This document shows positions 1 to 8,555 of a DNA stretch of 64,000 bases, in pieces. The notes under the pieces are model-generated. The model did no database searches, had not been told where the DNA came from, and was given only the letters and a program-made list of their open reading frames with translations. Source of the DNA: Candidatus Methylopumilus universalis (lineage in GTDB: Bacteria; Pseudomonadota; Gammaproteobacteria; Burkholderiales; Methylophilaceae); contig CAMCXI010000003.1 in NCBI GenBank assembly GCA_945883335.1, positions 124,001-188,000 of the forward strand, read 5' to 3'. Position numbers and translations under genes: made by a program. Position 1 is the first letter of the stretch. The number at the start of each line of letters is the position of its first letter.

Positions 1-802
1 CCACATGGCATGGCACTTGGAAGACCGCTTTATCATCCACGCGCAGCGCAGTTAAAGCGCCGCCCCACAAGCACCCCGTATCTAAAGCGTAGACGTTGTT
101 TGCCATATGCAAGCCAAGTGCGGACCAATGCCCGAAAATAACCGGCGTATCGGCTGAAGCTCTGCCTGTAATTTCAAACCAAGGCGCATAGCCAGCAGGA
201 CGATTGGATAACTCGCCCTTAAATTTAAACTCCATCTCACCAGCTTGGGAGCAAATCCGTAAACGCGTCATTGCGTTGGTAATCACGCGCAATCTATCCC
301 AACCAGTTAAAGCCTCATCCCATTGAACGGGCTGATTGCCATACATATGCTTTAAAAACTCACGATAGTTCTCAGCACACAATGCTTGATGCACCTCTTG
401 CGCCAATAGTTGCGCTTGGCTTGCCGTCCACGCTGGCAACAGACCTGCATGCACCATTAGGTGATCATTCGCAAAGTGCAATAAAGGCTGATGACGTAAC
501 CAGCTCAGTAATGTATCAGCATCAGGAGCATCTAAGAGGGGTTGAATCGTATCACTACGGTGCACATTTACAAAGCCCTCAGCCACTACTAGAGTATGTA
601 AATCATGATTGCCAAGCACAGTGACAATTGAAAATTGATGATCAAACACCCAGCGCAAAACTTCTAACGAGCCCGAACCGCGGTTAATTAAATCACCTAC
701 TAACCACAAGTTGTCTAAAGCGGGATTGAATTGGATTTTTTTCAGTAGAGACTGAAAGGAATGGAAACAACCTTGAATGTCACCAATCGCGTAGGTAGCC
801 AT
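1..802 (-). CDS. apaH: Bis(5'-nucleosyl)-tetraphosphatase, symmetrical (3' end cut by window edge)
   Basis: Hydrolyses diadenosine tetraphosphate to two ADP in the cytoplasm. The reverse-strand frame opens with an ATG at 802 (MATYAIGDIQGC). It shows the metallophosphatase motifs in order: GDIQGC at residues 7-12, GDLINRG at 36-42 and GNHD at 64-67. Further on it has a VHAGLLP motif and an FGHW motif, as in ApaH. About 267 codons lie in the window and the family is about 270-280 residues, so only the last few residues are missing. The frame stays open to base 1. Family assignment is firm. Confidence 0.93.
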   Translation of the reverse strand, partial: MATYAIGDIQGCFHSFQSLLKKIQFNPALDNLWLVGDLINRGSGSLEVLRWVFDHQFSIVTVLGNHDLHTLVVAEGFVNVHRSDTIQPLLDAPDADTLLSWLRHQPLLHFANDHLMVHAGLLPAWTASQAQLLAQEVHQALCAENYREFLKHMYGNQPVQWDEALTGWDRLRVITNAMTRLRICSQAGEMEFKFKGELSNRPAGYAPWFEITGRASADTPVIFGHWSALGLHMANNVYALDTGCLWGGALTALRVDDKAVFQVPCHV

Positions 803-861
803 ATTTTGTGTCAATAGCCATCATGAGCAATGCTCACAATGACCATTATTTCACCTGCAAT

Positions 862-1353
862 TTACTTGCCAGCCTTAAAGCCAGCACCAGCTTGATTCGC
901 CATATAAGCAACGGCATTCGCCACTTCACCGTCGGTCAACTCAGCATTACCGCCACGTGCAGGCATCGAACGGATACCCGCGATCGCATGTTTAACTAGG
1001 GTATCATAGCCTTGCGCAATACGTGGGCCCCAAGCAGCTTTATCTCCAATCTTGGGCGATCCCAAAGCACCCACGGCGTGACAGGCTGAACAAACGCCCT
1101 TCACTACTTCCTCACCACCTTTATCAACATGAGGGCCTGTTTCAACAACGGCTACCGCAAGCTGTGCAACCGGTTTAATACGCTCTTCAGTTTGTGTCGC
1201 AGCCAATTTTATATCTTCAGGTATATGCGTCGCATCAACGCCCAACACTAACTTAGCAATCAAAAAAAGGACCAAGGCTGGGGCAATAATGCCACCAAGC
1301 AAAGCCAAAACGATCTGCTTGACTGAGGTAGGGGGAAACTCGTGTTCGCTCAT
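862..1353 (-). CDS. Membrane-anchored class I cytochrome c (c5-like)
   Basis: A 163-residue electron carrier. One N-terminal membrane segment (about residues 14-38) should anchor a periplasmic haem domain. The haem site is CSACH (C88, C91, H92) and the likely axial methionine is M130 in SMPARGG, the arrangement seen in the cytochrome c5 family. An A/E/V-rich linker joins anchor and haem domain. I prefer the ATG at 1353 over an upstream TTG at 1386, because the TTG adds 11 residues with no clear role. The gene is divergent from tRNA-Arg. Its redox partners cannot be told from the sequence. Confidence 0.88.
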   Translation of the reverse strand: MSEHEFPPTSVKQIVLALLGGIIAPALVLFLIAKLVLGVDATHIPEDIKLAATQTEERIKPVAQLAVAVVETGPHVDKGGEEVVKGVCSACHAVGALGSPKIGDKAAWGPRIAQGYDTLVKHAIAGIRSMPARGGNAELTDGEVANAVAYMANQAGAGFKAGK

Positions 1354-1451
1354 GACTATGTATTCCAATCCAAAAAATTTGATCAAAGGTAATATTGATG
1401 CCTGAATTATACTGATAAGGTGGAGCTGTTAAAAGGGCATTATCTTGCAAT

Positions 1452-1480
1452 CGGACAATCGAAGGTCCATTTGCTATAAT
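1452..1480 (+). promoter_or_regulatory. Probable sigma-70 promoter of tRNA-Arg
   Basis: A perfect TATAAT lies at 1475-1480 with CGGACA (similar to TTGACA) at 1452-1457, a 17-base spacer. Transcription would start near 1487, about 14 bases before the tRNA. Confidence 0.6.
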
Positions 1481-1500
1481 CCATCCGCTTCAAAATACAT

Positions 1501-1577
1501 GCGCCCGTAGCTCAGTTGGATAGAGTGTTGGTTTCCGAAGCCAAAGGTCGTGGGTTCGACTCCCGCCGGGCGCACCA
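1501..1577 (+). tRNA. tRNA-Arg, anticodon CCG
   Basis: A cloverleaf can be drawn. The acceptor stem is GCGCCCG with CGGGCGC, the D-arm region has AGCTCAGTTGGATAGAG, the anticodon arm TTGGT-TTCCGAA-GCCAA places CCG in the loop, and the T-loop is GTTCGACTC. The terminal CCA is encoded (1575-1577). It decodes CGG. Confidence 0.95.
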
Positions 1578-1740
1578 TCCATCAAAAAAATAAAAAAATC
1601 GTGGTCTAATTGACACACGGCTTCTTTATTCCGTCCACTTTTAACTCGATTTCTTCATCTAAACTATGTTCGAGCGATAGTTTTTTAAATAAAAATATGC
1701 CGTCTTTATATCGATAAACATTAGCTAAATTTTGCGTCGT
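1578..1740. other. Gap; in-frame open stretch after the yqhA stop
   Basis: No complete gene is visible. On the reverse strand, directly after the yqhA stop codon and in the same frame, about 44 sense codons follow to a TAG near 1608 and read like ordinary protein (for example VYRYKDGIFLFKK). They have no standard start codon. This could be a remnant of a lost gene or chance; function unknown. Confidence 0.3.
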
Positions 1741-2262
1741 TTAATGATGGCTGGATTCAGAAATTTTATCCATGACTGCGAATAAAACGCCTGACAAGAT
1801 CAATGTGAAGTGGATGCCGACCATCCATGACATTTGAGTGTTGCTCTGATGCTCGATACCGACTTGAGATTGATGCATAAATGCTTTCAATAAATCAATC
1901 GCAGAAATCGCAACGATAGAGCCAATCAGCTTTAATTTAAGGCCAGAGTAATCCACATGGCCCATCCAGCTTGGTCTGTCTTCATGAGTCGCTACATCAA
2001 TTTTAGAAACAAAGTTTTCGTAGCCGCTAAAAATCACCATGATGAGCAAATTGGCGACCAAAGTAATATCCACCAAGCCCAAAATAGACAACACCACTTC
2101 TTTCTCAGGGGTATCCACAATATGGGCAAAAATGTGGATGAACTCTTGAACAAATTTCACGAGCATCAGAAGCAAGCCTCCAACCAATCCAATATACATG
2201 GGGGCCAAAAACCAACGACTGCGAAACATAATGACTTCTAATACATGCTCAATAAATTTCAT
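1741..2262 (-). CDS. YqhA / UPF0114 family membrane protein
   Basis: A 173-residue inner-membrane protein of the TIGR00645/UPF0114 family, function unknown. The family signature is clear: FRSRWFLAPMYIGL near the N-terminus, a SGYENFVSK motif after the second hydrophobic segment, and SGLKLKLIGSIVAISAIDLL for the third. A fourth segment lies near residues 145-165. Length fits the family (about 165-180). It stands alone between tRNA-Arg and selO. Confidence 0.88.
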   Translation of the reverse strand: MKFIEHVLEVIMFRSRWFLAPMYIGLVGGLLLMLVKFVQEFIHIFAHIVDTPEKEVVLSILGLVDITLVANLLIMVIFSGYENFVSKIDVATHEDRPSWMGHVDYSGLKLKLIGSIVAISAIDLLKAFMHQSQVGIEHQSNTQMSWMVGIHFTLILSGVLFAVMDKISESSHH

Positions 2263-2375
2263 CTTTTATCCTCTGTGAAAAACTTTTTCAATATTAATAA
2301 GACTATCGTCTTGGGTGAATTTGCGACCACAAATGCTGGCTAAAACATTTGAAGTATAAAACTTATTCTTTGAGA

Positions 2376-2561
2376 TTAATACACTCGCCCAAGCTCAAAT
2401 AAGCGGGGACTAGTTTTGCAGAACATCATTTCATCAGGTGAAATTTTAGGGGCTAATAATTGAGTGTTGATCAATTCAAAGGGATCTGTTCGAACTAAAT
2501 GTAAACTTTGTTGGGCCATTTGAATGTCATTAGGTGCCACAGAAGGTTTGATAGCTTTCAT
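2376..2561 (-). CDS. Small ORF after selO, unknown
   Basis: A frame of about 61 codons overlaps the end of selO by 32 bases if it starts at the ATG at 2561; a GTG at 2540 is the alternative. The part beyond selO is protein-like, and VAPNDIQMAQQSLHLV resembles the first helix of bacterial single-domain globins, but the remainder does not continue as a globin. It may be a short unknown gene or the stump of a lost one. I see no strong ribosome-binding site. Confidence 0.3.
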   Translation of the reverse strand: MKAIKPSVAPNDIQMAQQSLHLVRTDPFELINTQLLAPKISPDEMMFCKTSPRLFELGRVY

Positions 2562-4005
2562 CGAAACCAGCACCTGCGCCAGAAAGATATTTTTCATTGA
2601 TTGGCTTGCTGTATGGCGTTTGCAGCACTTCTATAAACGCATGAAATGAGGCCATATTGCCTTGTGCCGCAAACTCCAACACTTCCTCTACCAAATGGTT
2701 TCTTGGAATCACTTGAGGATTGTTTGCATGCATTAATGCGACGCTCTGCTCCATGGATAAGGGCTGCCTCGACAGACGCTCTTTCCAGAGCTTTTGCCAA
2801 TGCTGAAAGCTGACATCACTGACAAGGCTTTTTTCTAATTGGCTTGTTGTATTGAGCTGGCGGAATGTATTCGTGAAATCCGCTTGATGTTTAACCATCA
2901 GCATCAACAAATCTTCAGCCAAGGTTAAGTCGCTAGGTTCCGCATTAACAAGACCCAATTTCTTTCGCATCGCATCAAGCCAATAATCTCTGTATTTGGT
3001 CTGATATGCGTTCAGACTATCCGTTGCGATACGAATAGCATCCTCGCGATTTTCAGCAAGCAAAGGCAACAAGCTTTCCGCAAATCGAGTTAAATTCCAC
3101 TCACCCATCTTGGGCTGATTGCCAAAAGCGTAGCGGCCGTTTTGGTCTATCGAACTAAATACGGTATTGGGCGAATATGCATTTAAAAAAGCGCACGGAC
3201 CATAATCAATTGTCTCTCCAACGATACTCATATTATCTGTATTCATCACACCATGAATGAAGCCAAACTGCATCCACTTAGCAATCAATGAGGCTTGAGA
3301 ATCAATCACTGCATCAAGCAAAGCCACATAAGGACTAGGATTGTTTTTGATGTTTGAATAATGGCGACTGATTGTGTACTCAGCCAGCGCTTTTAATACA
3401 TCAACCTGATTGATAGCTGACGCATACTGAAAGGTCCCCACACGAATATGACTGGCCGCCACCCGAGTGAGCAACGCGCCGCTTTGTGGCTGGGCTCTAT
3501 AAACGACCTCTCCGGTCAACATCACGGCAAGACTTCGTGTCGTTGGCACACCTAGCGCTTGCATGGCTTCGCTCATTAAATATTCACGCAACATTGGGCC
3601 TAAGCCAGCCAAACCATCGCCGGATCGTGAATAGGGTGTTGGGCCGGATCCCTTTAGCTGCACATCAACACGGGTCGCATTAGGCGAAATATGTTCACCC
3701 AACAAAATTGCCCGCCCGTCTCCCAAATTGTTGAAGCCGCCAAATTGATGCCCTGCATAAGCTTGTGCAATAGGATAAGCCGCTGCAGGAATTTCTTGGC
3801 CTGAAAAGCAAGCCCAGCCTGATGCTTTAATGGCAGGGGTGTTTAAGCCAAGTGTTTTTGCGAGCGGTGCATTAAAAATCACTAAGCTTGGATTGTTAAA
3901 CTGCTTGGGATTTGCACGAGAAAATAAGACTTCAGGTAGCTTCGAGTAAGAGTGATCGAAACAAAAGCCATATTTATCTGGCGTAAGATTGCTTGAGGGG
4001 TTCAT
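2530..4005 (-). CDS. selO: SelO family protein adenylyltransferase (YdiU/UPF0061)
   Basis: A pseudokinase-fold enzyme whose studied relatives transfer AMP from ATP to Ser/Thr/Tyr of proteins, in connection with redox stress. The 491-residue protein carries the expected blocks: LKGSGPTPYSRSGDG (K118 onward), the MLREYLMSEAM helix (about 138-148), HGVMNTDNMSI (251-261) and TIDYGP (265-270) with the metal-binding Asn and Asp residues. It ends in TFCGT, a C-terminus I recognise from many relatives, so the protein looks complete. The start is the ATG at 4005; the ribosome-binding site is weak. Confidence 0.92.
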   Translation of the reverse strand: MNPSSNLTPDKYGFCFDHSYSKLPEVLFSRANPKQFNNPSLVIFNAPLAKTLGLNTPAIKASGWACFSGQEIPAAAYPIAQAYAGHQFGGFNNLGDGRAILLGEHISPNATRVDVQLKGSGPTPYSRSGDGLAGLGPMLREYLMSEAMQALGVPTTRSLAVMLTGEVVYRAQPQSGALLTRVAASHIRVGTFQYASAINQVDVLKALAEYTISRHYSNIKNNPSPYVALLDAVIDSQASLIAKWMQFGFIHGVMNTDNMSIVGETIDYGPCAFLNAYSPNTVFSSIDQNGRYAFGNQPKMGEWNLTRFAESLLPLLAENREDAIRIATDSLNAYQTKYRDYWLDAMRKKLGLVNAEPSDLTLAEDLLMLMVKHQADFTNTFRQLNTTSQLEKSLVSDVSFQHWQKLWKERLSRQPLSMEQSVALMHANNPQVIPRNHLVEEVLEFAAQGNMASFHAFIEVLQTPYSKPINEKYLSGAGAGFDESYQTFCGT

Positions 4006-4167
4006 ATACTTATAGTTTACTATTTTAGAGGGGTATTGTTAATCGTAAGGTGGCGCGATCAATTTATTGTAAAGCATTACTTCTTTAAGCTCGTATCAAG
4101 TAAAATAAGCGTTCAGGCAACTCTGTCCTGTAGCACTCAACAAAATTCAAGAAATCCAGGAATAAGC

Positions 4168-4455
4168 ATGCACACTAAAATTAGTACGGTGATCAATATT
4201 GTTTTAACACTCGCTGTTGTAGCCCTCGCAATCAACACCTACGATACCAAAGAGCAACTTGATAGTCGTCTATTAGAATCATCTGATGCAGTTGAGAAAA
4301 TTAACGCATCAATCAACTCCATTAAAACGCATGAAGTTGAACAAGCCACAAAAGATGCCGCAACGGCAGCATTAGTTGCTGACCTCATCATCAAAACGCA
4401 AGAACAAGGTCAAAGTATTGATGAACTGGTTGCAAAATTACCAAAGAAAAAATAA
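4168..4455 (+). CDS. Small single-membrane-segment protein, unknown
   Basis: A 95-residue protein that I cannot assign to a family. Residues about 5-25 form one hydrophobic segment (TVINIVLTLAVVALAIN). The remainder is polar, rich in Ala, Glu, Lys and Asp and probably helical, ending in LPKKK. The start at 4168 is chosen because AGGA lies 6 bases upstream; a longer reading from 4036 lacks such a site. It may be a signal-anchored periplasmic coiled-coil protein. Confidence 0.6.
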   Translation: MHTKISTVINIVLTLAVVALAINTYDTKEQLDSRLLESSDAVEKINASINSIKTHEVEQATKDAATAALVADLIIKTQEQGQSIDELVAKLPKKK

Positions 4456-4502
4456 GCATTCTGTAAGTAGTTAAGACAGGCAGATAAAATTGGTGGGTAA
4501 AA

Positions 4503-4841
4503 ATGATCAACGCACGCATATTGTTTTTGAGTTTTTTCTTAGCGAATGTCGCACATGCGGAAGCAACGCTTCCGCATTACGATAAAGGCATGCCTTATGA
4601 GGAAGCAAAAAAGCGCTTAATCGCGCAAGACTGGAAGCCCGTTAATAATCTAAAAATTTCAAACAGTAGTTTATATGCGCAAGAACTTTATGCGCAGGGG
4701 ATGTTGGAAGTTGGGGATTGTGTTTCGATGGAATTGGATGGTTGCTGGTTTTACTATGTAAAAAAGAACCAAAAATTAGAAGTTAGGACGATTACTCGAC
4801 AGCTAAAAGTTGAAAAAATAACATGGATTAAGAGTCACTAA
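4503..4841 (+). CDS. Small secreted protein, unknown
   Basis: A 112-residue protein with a clear signal peptide (cleavage expected after VAHA, residue 19). The mature part begins with a GMPYEEAKKRLIAQDWKPV stretch and has two cysteines (GDCVSMELDGCW) that could form a disulphide in the periplasm. GGTGGG lies just upstream of the ATG. The gene lies about 50 bases after the small membrane protein, so the two may share a transcript. No function is assigned. Confidence 0.7.
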   Translation: MINARILFLSFFLANVAHAEATLPHYDKGMPYEEAKKRLIAQDWKPVNNLKISNSSLYAQELYAQGMLEVGDCVSMELDGCWFYYVKKNQKLEVRTITRQLKVEKITWIKSH

Positions 4842-4878
4842 GCTGAGCCCAAAGCTGAATACTTAAAGTAGAGAAACT

Positions 4879-5793
4879 TTAATAAATATGCAATAAGCTC
4901 TTATTAATTTCGCTCACCTTTTCAAGCAAATGATCATGAAATATCTGAGCAATTGGACTAAATTTCTTACCCTTTAAAGTTACAATATGCCATTGTGATT
5001 TGATTGGAAAATCATTGATCGTTAATATTGAAACCAATGATTTTAAATCATATTCTGTTAATGAGTGCATTGAGACAATCGATAGCCCTAAGCCGCTGCC
5101 AACTGCATGCTTGATCGCCTCATTACTGCCAAGGGTCAGTCTGACCTTAGGGCTGAATTTGTGGTCTTTAAAAAACAAATCGCAAGATATCCTAGTCCCG
5201 GATCCAACTTCTCGCATCACAAAAAACTCATTGGCAAGATCGTTTAGATTTATTTTTTTACCAACCAGTGGGTGGGATTTCTTCGCGATACATACCAAAG
5301 GATTCTCTAAAAATATTTCATCTTGAATTTCAAGGTGCGCAGGCGGCTGAGTCATGATGGCCATGTCATCTAAGTTACTCTCAAGTCTAGAAATCACAGC
5401 ATCTCTATTCAGCACTTCTAAAGCAATATCAACACCAGGATGATCTGCACAAAAATTCCCGACTAATCTTGGAATGAAATATTTTGCGGTACTCACTACC
5501 GAAATTTTGAGCGCCCCTGTTTCAATTCCCTTGATGGATGCAATGGTTTGATCAAAGTTTTCCCATTCTTTAGAAATAGATTGCGCTGTTAAAGCTAAAC
5601 TTTTTCCCGCCTCTGTTAAGTAAATTTTTTTACCAACTATTTCAAACAATGGAAGACCGACAGAATTGCTTAACTCCTTCAGCTGCATGGACGCTGTGGG
5701 CTGTGTCACATGCATTAATCTTGCCGCGGCTGTCACACTGCCAGTTTCAGCTAAGGCTTTAAAGAGTCTTAATTGCCTAAAACTAATATTCAT
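4879..5793 (-). CDS. LysR-family regulator, CbbR/CmpR-like
   Basis: A 304-residue transcription factor. The winged helix-turn-helix is at about residues 3-62 (TGSVTAAARLMHVTQPTASM) and is followed by a LysR substrate-binding domain. Overall it resembles regulators of CO2-fixation or inorganic-carbon uptake genes (CbbR/CmpR type). It is divergent from the SbtA-type transporter, with 95 A/T-rich bases between the start codons, so that transporter is its most probable target. The effector is unknown. Family firm, target inferred. Confidence 0.87.
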   Translation of the reverse strand: MNISFRQLRLFKALAETGSVTAAARLMHVTQPTASMQLKELSNSVGLPLFEIVGKKIYLTEAGKSLALTAQSISKEWENFDQTIASIKGIETGALKISVVSTAKYFIPRLVGNFCADHPGVDIALEVLNRDAVISRLESNLDDMAIMTQPPAHLEIQDEIFLENPLVCIAKKSHPLVGKKINLNDLANEFFVMREVGSGTRISCDLFFKDHKFSPKVRLTLGSNEAIKHAVGSGLGLSIVSMHSLTEYDLKSLVSILTINDFPIKSQWHIVTLKGKKFSPIAQIFHDHLLEKVSEINKSLLHIY

Positions 5794-5825
5794 AGATTTT
5801 TATCTATACATAATTATTTAATTAT
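5792..5825. promoter_or_regulatory. Two palindromes in the LysR/sbtA divergent region
   Basis: ATAGAT-N4-ATCTAT (5792-5807) abuts the regulator's start codon, and ATAATTA-TT-TAATTAT (5810-5825) follows three bases later. LysR proteins commonly bind such A/T-rich dyads between divergent genes and repress their own gene. The A/T-rich context makes chance palindromes likely, so this is tentative. Confidence 0.35.
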
Positions 5826-5888
5826 CGATTTTATCCTATTTTAATTCACAATTAAAATTCAATCATTAATTTTACATAGAAGCAAAAT

Positions 5889-6826
5889 ATGAATAATTTT
5901 TTAGACCCAGCAATCCTCTTTTTTATCTTTGGCGTGAGCGCTGGTTTACTTAGATCAAACTTAGAAATTCCACAACCAGTTACCAGGTTCTTGTCTCTCT
6001 ATTTGTTGATGGCGCTTGGACTAAAAGGCGGATTTGCGCTGCACCAATCAGGCATTACTTCAGAAATTACAATGGTACTTGGCAGTGCAATATTTTTAGC
6101 CGTGCTGGTGCCTCTGATTGCCTACTTTCTACTCAGTCATCGCTTAAACAAATTAGACGCTGCAGCAATTGCCGCGACTTATGGCTCTATTAGTGCTGTC
6201 ACATTTATCACAGCGACCCAAACGCTTGATATGGCGAGCATTCAATTGGTGGATACATGGCAGCAGCGATGGCGTTAATGGAGTCACCCGCGATTATTCT
6301 TGCGATTATTCTTGCAAACAAAGCCAGACTATCGAACTCAGGTGAAGCAAGCCAAGGAAAAAGTATCTCTGAAATACTACATGAATCATTTACGGATGGC
6401 GGACAAATCTTATTACTTGGATCTATGCTGGTAGGCTACTTAAGTGGTGATGCAGGTCATAAAGTGATGGCACCATTCTCAATTGATTTATTTAAAGGCA
6501 TGTTGTCTTTCTTTTTGCTGGATATGGGCTTACAAGCCGCAAAAAGTTTCGGTTATTTAAAGAAAACACCTAAGCTAACATTGGTTTACGGCCTCGTTGC
6601 ACCTTTCGTTCATGCCTCAATCGCGCTAGTTATTTCCAAGCTATTGGGGTTTGGCTTAGGCGAGACGATCTTACTGATGGTGTTAGCAGCGAGTGCCTCT
6701 TACATTGCCGTGCCTGCAGTTCTGAGACACGCACTTCCAGAAGTTAAACCGGCACTTTATATGGGGATGTCCCTTGGCATTACCTTTCCCCTTAATATCT
6801 TGATTGGGATACCTGTTTATACTTAA
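5889..6826 (+). pseudogene. sbtA: SbtA-type sodium-dependent bicarbonate transporter, frameshifted
   Basis: SbtA proteins import bicarbonate with sodium. The first frame (5889-6278) encodes the N-terminal half up to YGSISAVTFITATQTL. The second (from about 6248 to 6826) continues with GGYMAAAMALMESPAII and the C-terminal half. The join lies at 6246-6248 (CAATTGGTGG). Adding one base there, for example TTT for TT, restores one protein of about 312 residues, normal for the family. No consensus slippery heptamer is present, so a single-base deletion or a sequencing error is more likely than programmed frameshifting. All other family segments are intact. It sits beside the LysR regulator and about 0.9 kb before the rhodopsin gene. 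Confidence 0.85.
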
Positions 6827-6933
6827 TATGGCTAAATATTTTTTATAGCCAAAATACTTTTTTATAACCAAAACACTGGGAACAAATATATGAATAGAAT
6901 ATCTTAATAAATTAATCATCCAGAAACGAAGTT

Positions 6934-7392
6934 ATGAAAACACTCATCAAGTCTCTATCCACCTTATTTTTTGCCTTTTATATCAGCACTGGCTTTGCTC
7001 AAACAATTTTTGACAAACACTTCACTGGTGTTCAAAAAGAACAATATGCAGATGGCACACCAAAATATGAAGTGAATGTGATCAAAGGTAAAAAGCAAGG
7101 ATTAGAAACCTTTTGGTACCCAAGCGGCGGCCTTTATATTCAAACCAATTACGTCGATGACAAAGAGGACGGGGTTTGGAAGCAGTGGTACGAAAATGGC
7201 CAGGTCAAATTAGAAGCCAACTACAAAGGCGGTCTAGAACATGGCTCTTTTACCCTGTGGTATGAAAATGGCCAGAAGCGCGTTCAAAGCACACTCGTTA
7301 ATGGCAAAAAAGAAGGTGAAGAAACTGCTTGGAATAAGGATGGCAGCCTGAAATATAAAACCATTTACATTGACGGCAGTGAAGTAAAGTAA
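6934..7392 (+). CDS. Secreted MORN-repeat protein
   Basis: A 152-residue protein with a signal peptide (cleavage after TGFA, residue 22). It is followed by four or five MORN-type repeats of about 23 residues containing W-Y-x-x-G or W-Y-E-N-G-Q (for example FWYPSGG, QWYENGQ, LWYENGQ). Relatives are often labelled YwqK-type, but no activity can be deduced. The product is probably periplasmic or surface-located. It lies between the transporter and rhodopsin and shows no link to retinal chemistry. Confidence 0.8.
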   Translation: MKTLIKSLSTLFFAFYISTGFAQTIFDKHFTGVQKEQYADGTPKYEVNVIKGKKQGLETFWYPSGGLYIQTNYVDDKEDGVWKQWYENGQVKLEANYKGGLEHGSFTLWYENGQKRVQSTLVNGKKEGEETAWNKDGSLKYKTIYIDGSEVK

Positions 7393-7736
7393 CAGCGATT
7401 AGTGAAGATAAATCAGTCCGATTTCAACCCTTGATGACTTCAATTGCTATCGAACTTCTATAGCTGTTTCTGTCACTTCAGCTTGAGAAACTGCTCAGTT
7501 TCCACCTTTAGCACTAGCCTCCCAAACAACAATAGTCTGATTGTTATCCGCTATTTAAAACATCCCCAATCAAGCTCAGCAAGGCTTGCGTCAGCACTTT
7601 AGTGCGTCCAAAATAAACGCAATATACCCCTATTAAATTTAAGGTTGCTAATACCAAATTTTAGGCATATTGTATTAATGCTGTAAAAAAGTGTTAAAAG
7701 TTGTAACTACACTAAATTATCCTTTAGGAGAATTAA
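7393..7736. other. Rhodopsin upstream region
   Basis: There is no gene in these 344 bases. Two short hairpins are present: AACAAT-N6-ATTGTT near 7530, and GCACT-TT-AGTGC near 7595. Neither has a T run, so they are not clear terminators. The last 100 bases are very A/T-rich and should hold the rhodopsin promoter, but I cannot place one -35/-10 pair with confidence. A strong ribosome-binding site, AGGAGA, lies 7 bases before the rhodopsin ATG. Confidence 0.5.
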
Positions 7737-8528
7737 ATGATTAAAGATTTAAAAATTTCTAGTAAGAGTATGTGGTTAGGCGTAGTAGCGTTGCTAGGTT
7801 TTTCAGCACCAGCTTTTGCTGAACATAGTTCTGTGCTTCAATCTAGTGACTTTGTAGGTATTTCATTCTGGTTAATTTCAATGGCATTAATTGCTTCAAC
7901 CGCCTTTTTCTTTCTTGAGCGCGACCGCGTTGCAGGTAAATGGAAAACGTCATTAACTGTTTCTGGCCTTGTAACGCTTGTTGCAGCTGTTCATTACTTC
8001 TACATGCGTGATGTATGGGTAGCAACAGGTTCAACACCAACTGTTTATCGCTATATCGATTGGCTCATTACAGTACCATTGCTCATGATTGAGTTTTACT
8101 TGATCCTTGCTGCAATTGCAAAAGTGCCAGTTGGAGTATTTTGGCGCCTAATGATTGGTACATTAGTCATGTTGGTTGGTGGCTATGCAGGTGAAGCAGG
8201 TTACCTTTCAGTAATGCCAGCATTCATTATCGGTATGTTGGGTTGGTTCTACATTCTTTGGGAAATTTTCGCTGGCGAAGCAAGCAAGATCAATGCTGGC
8301 CAAGCACCAAAAAATGTTCAATCTGCATTTAGTTTAATGCGTTGGATTGTAACAATTGGCTGGGCAATTTACCCAGTTGGTTACTATTTCGGCTACCTAA
8401 CAGGTTCAGATCCTGCTGACAGCATGAAAGCACTCAACATTGTTTATAACCTTGCTGACGTTCTAAACAAAATTGCTTTCGGTGTAATCATCTGGTCTGT
8501 AGCAGTATCAGAAAGCGAAAAGAAGTAA
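7737..8528 (+). CDS. Proteorhodopsin, green-type proton pump
   Basis: A light-driven outward proton pump of the inner membrane, 263 residues with a cleavable N-terminal signal (after PAFA, residue 28) and seven membrane segments. Key residues are present: H86 (the His that pairs with the acceptor), acceptor D108 in RYIDW, T112, donor E119 in IEFY, and the retinal Schiff-base lysine K245 in NLADVLNKIAFG. The D-T-E triad indicates a proton pump, not a sodium or chloride pump. L116, at the spectral-tuning position (105 in the reference protein), predicts green absorption. Its retinal should come from the crtEIBY-blh genes directly downstream. Confidence 0.97.
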   Translation: MIKDLKISSKSMWLGVVALLGFSAPAFAEHSSVLQSSDFVGISFWLISMALIASTAFFFLERDRVAGKWKTSLTVSGLVTLVAAVHYFYMRDVWVATGSTPTVYRYIDWLITVPLLMIEFYLILAAIAKVPVGVFWRLMIGTLVMLVGGYAGEAGYLSVMPAFIIGMLGWFYILWEIFAGEASKINAGQAPKNVQSAFSLMRWIVTIGWAIYPVGYYFGYLTGSDPADSMKALNIVYNLADVLNKIAFGVIIWSVAVSESEKK

Positions 8529-8555
8529 TCATTAGTTAATTAAATATTAACCAAG

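Noticed and set aside
6243-6252. Programmed ribosomal frameshift in sbtA
   Set aside because: No X-XXY-YYZ slippery sequence or downstream pseudoknot is evident; simple deletion or sequencing error is more economical.
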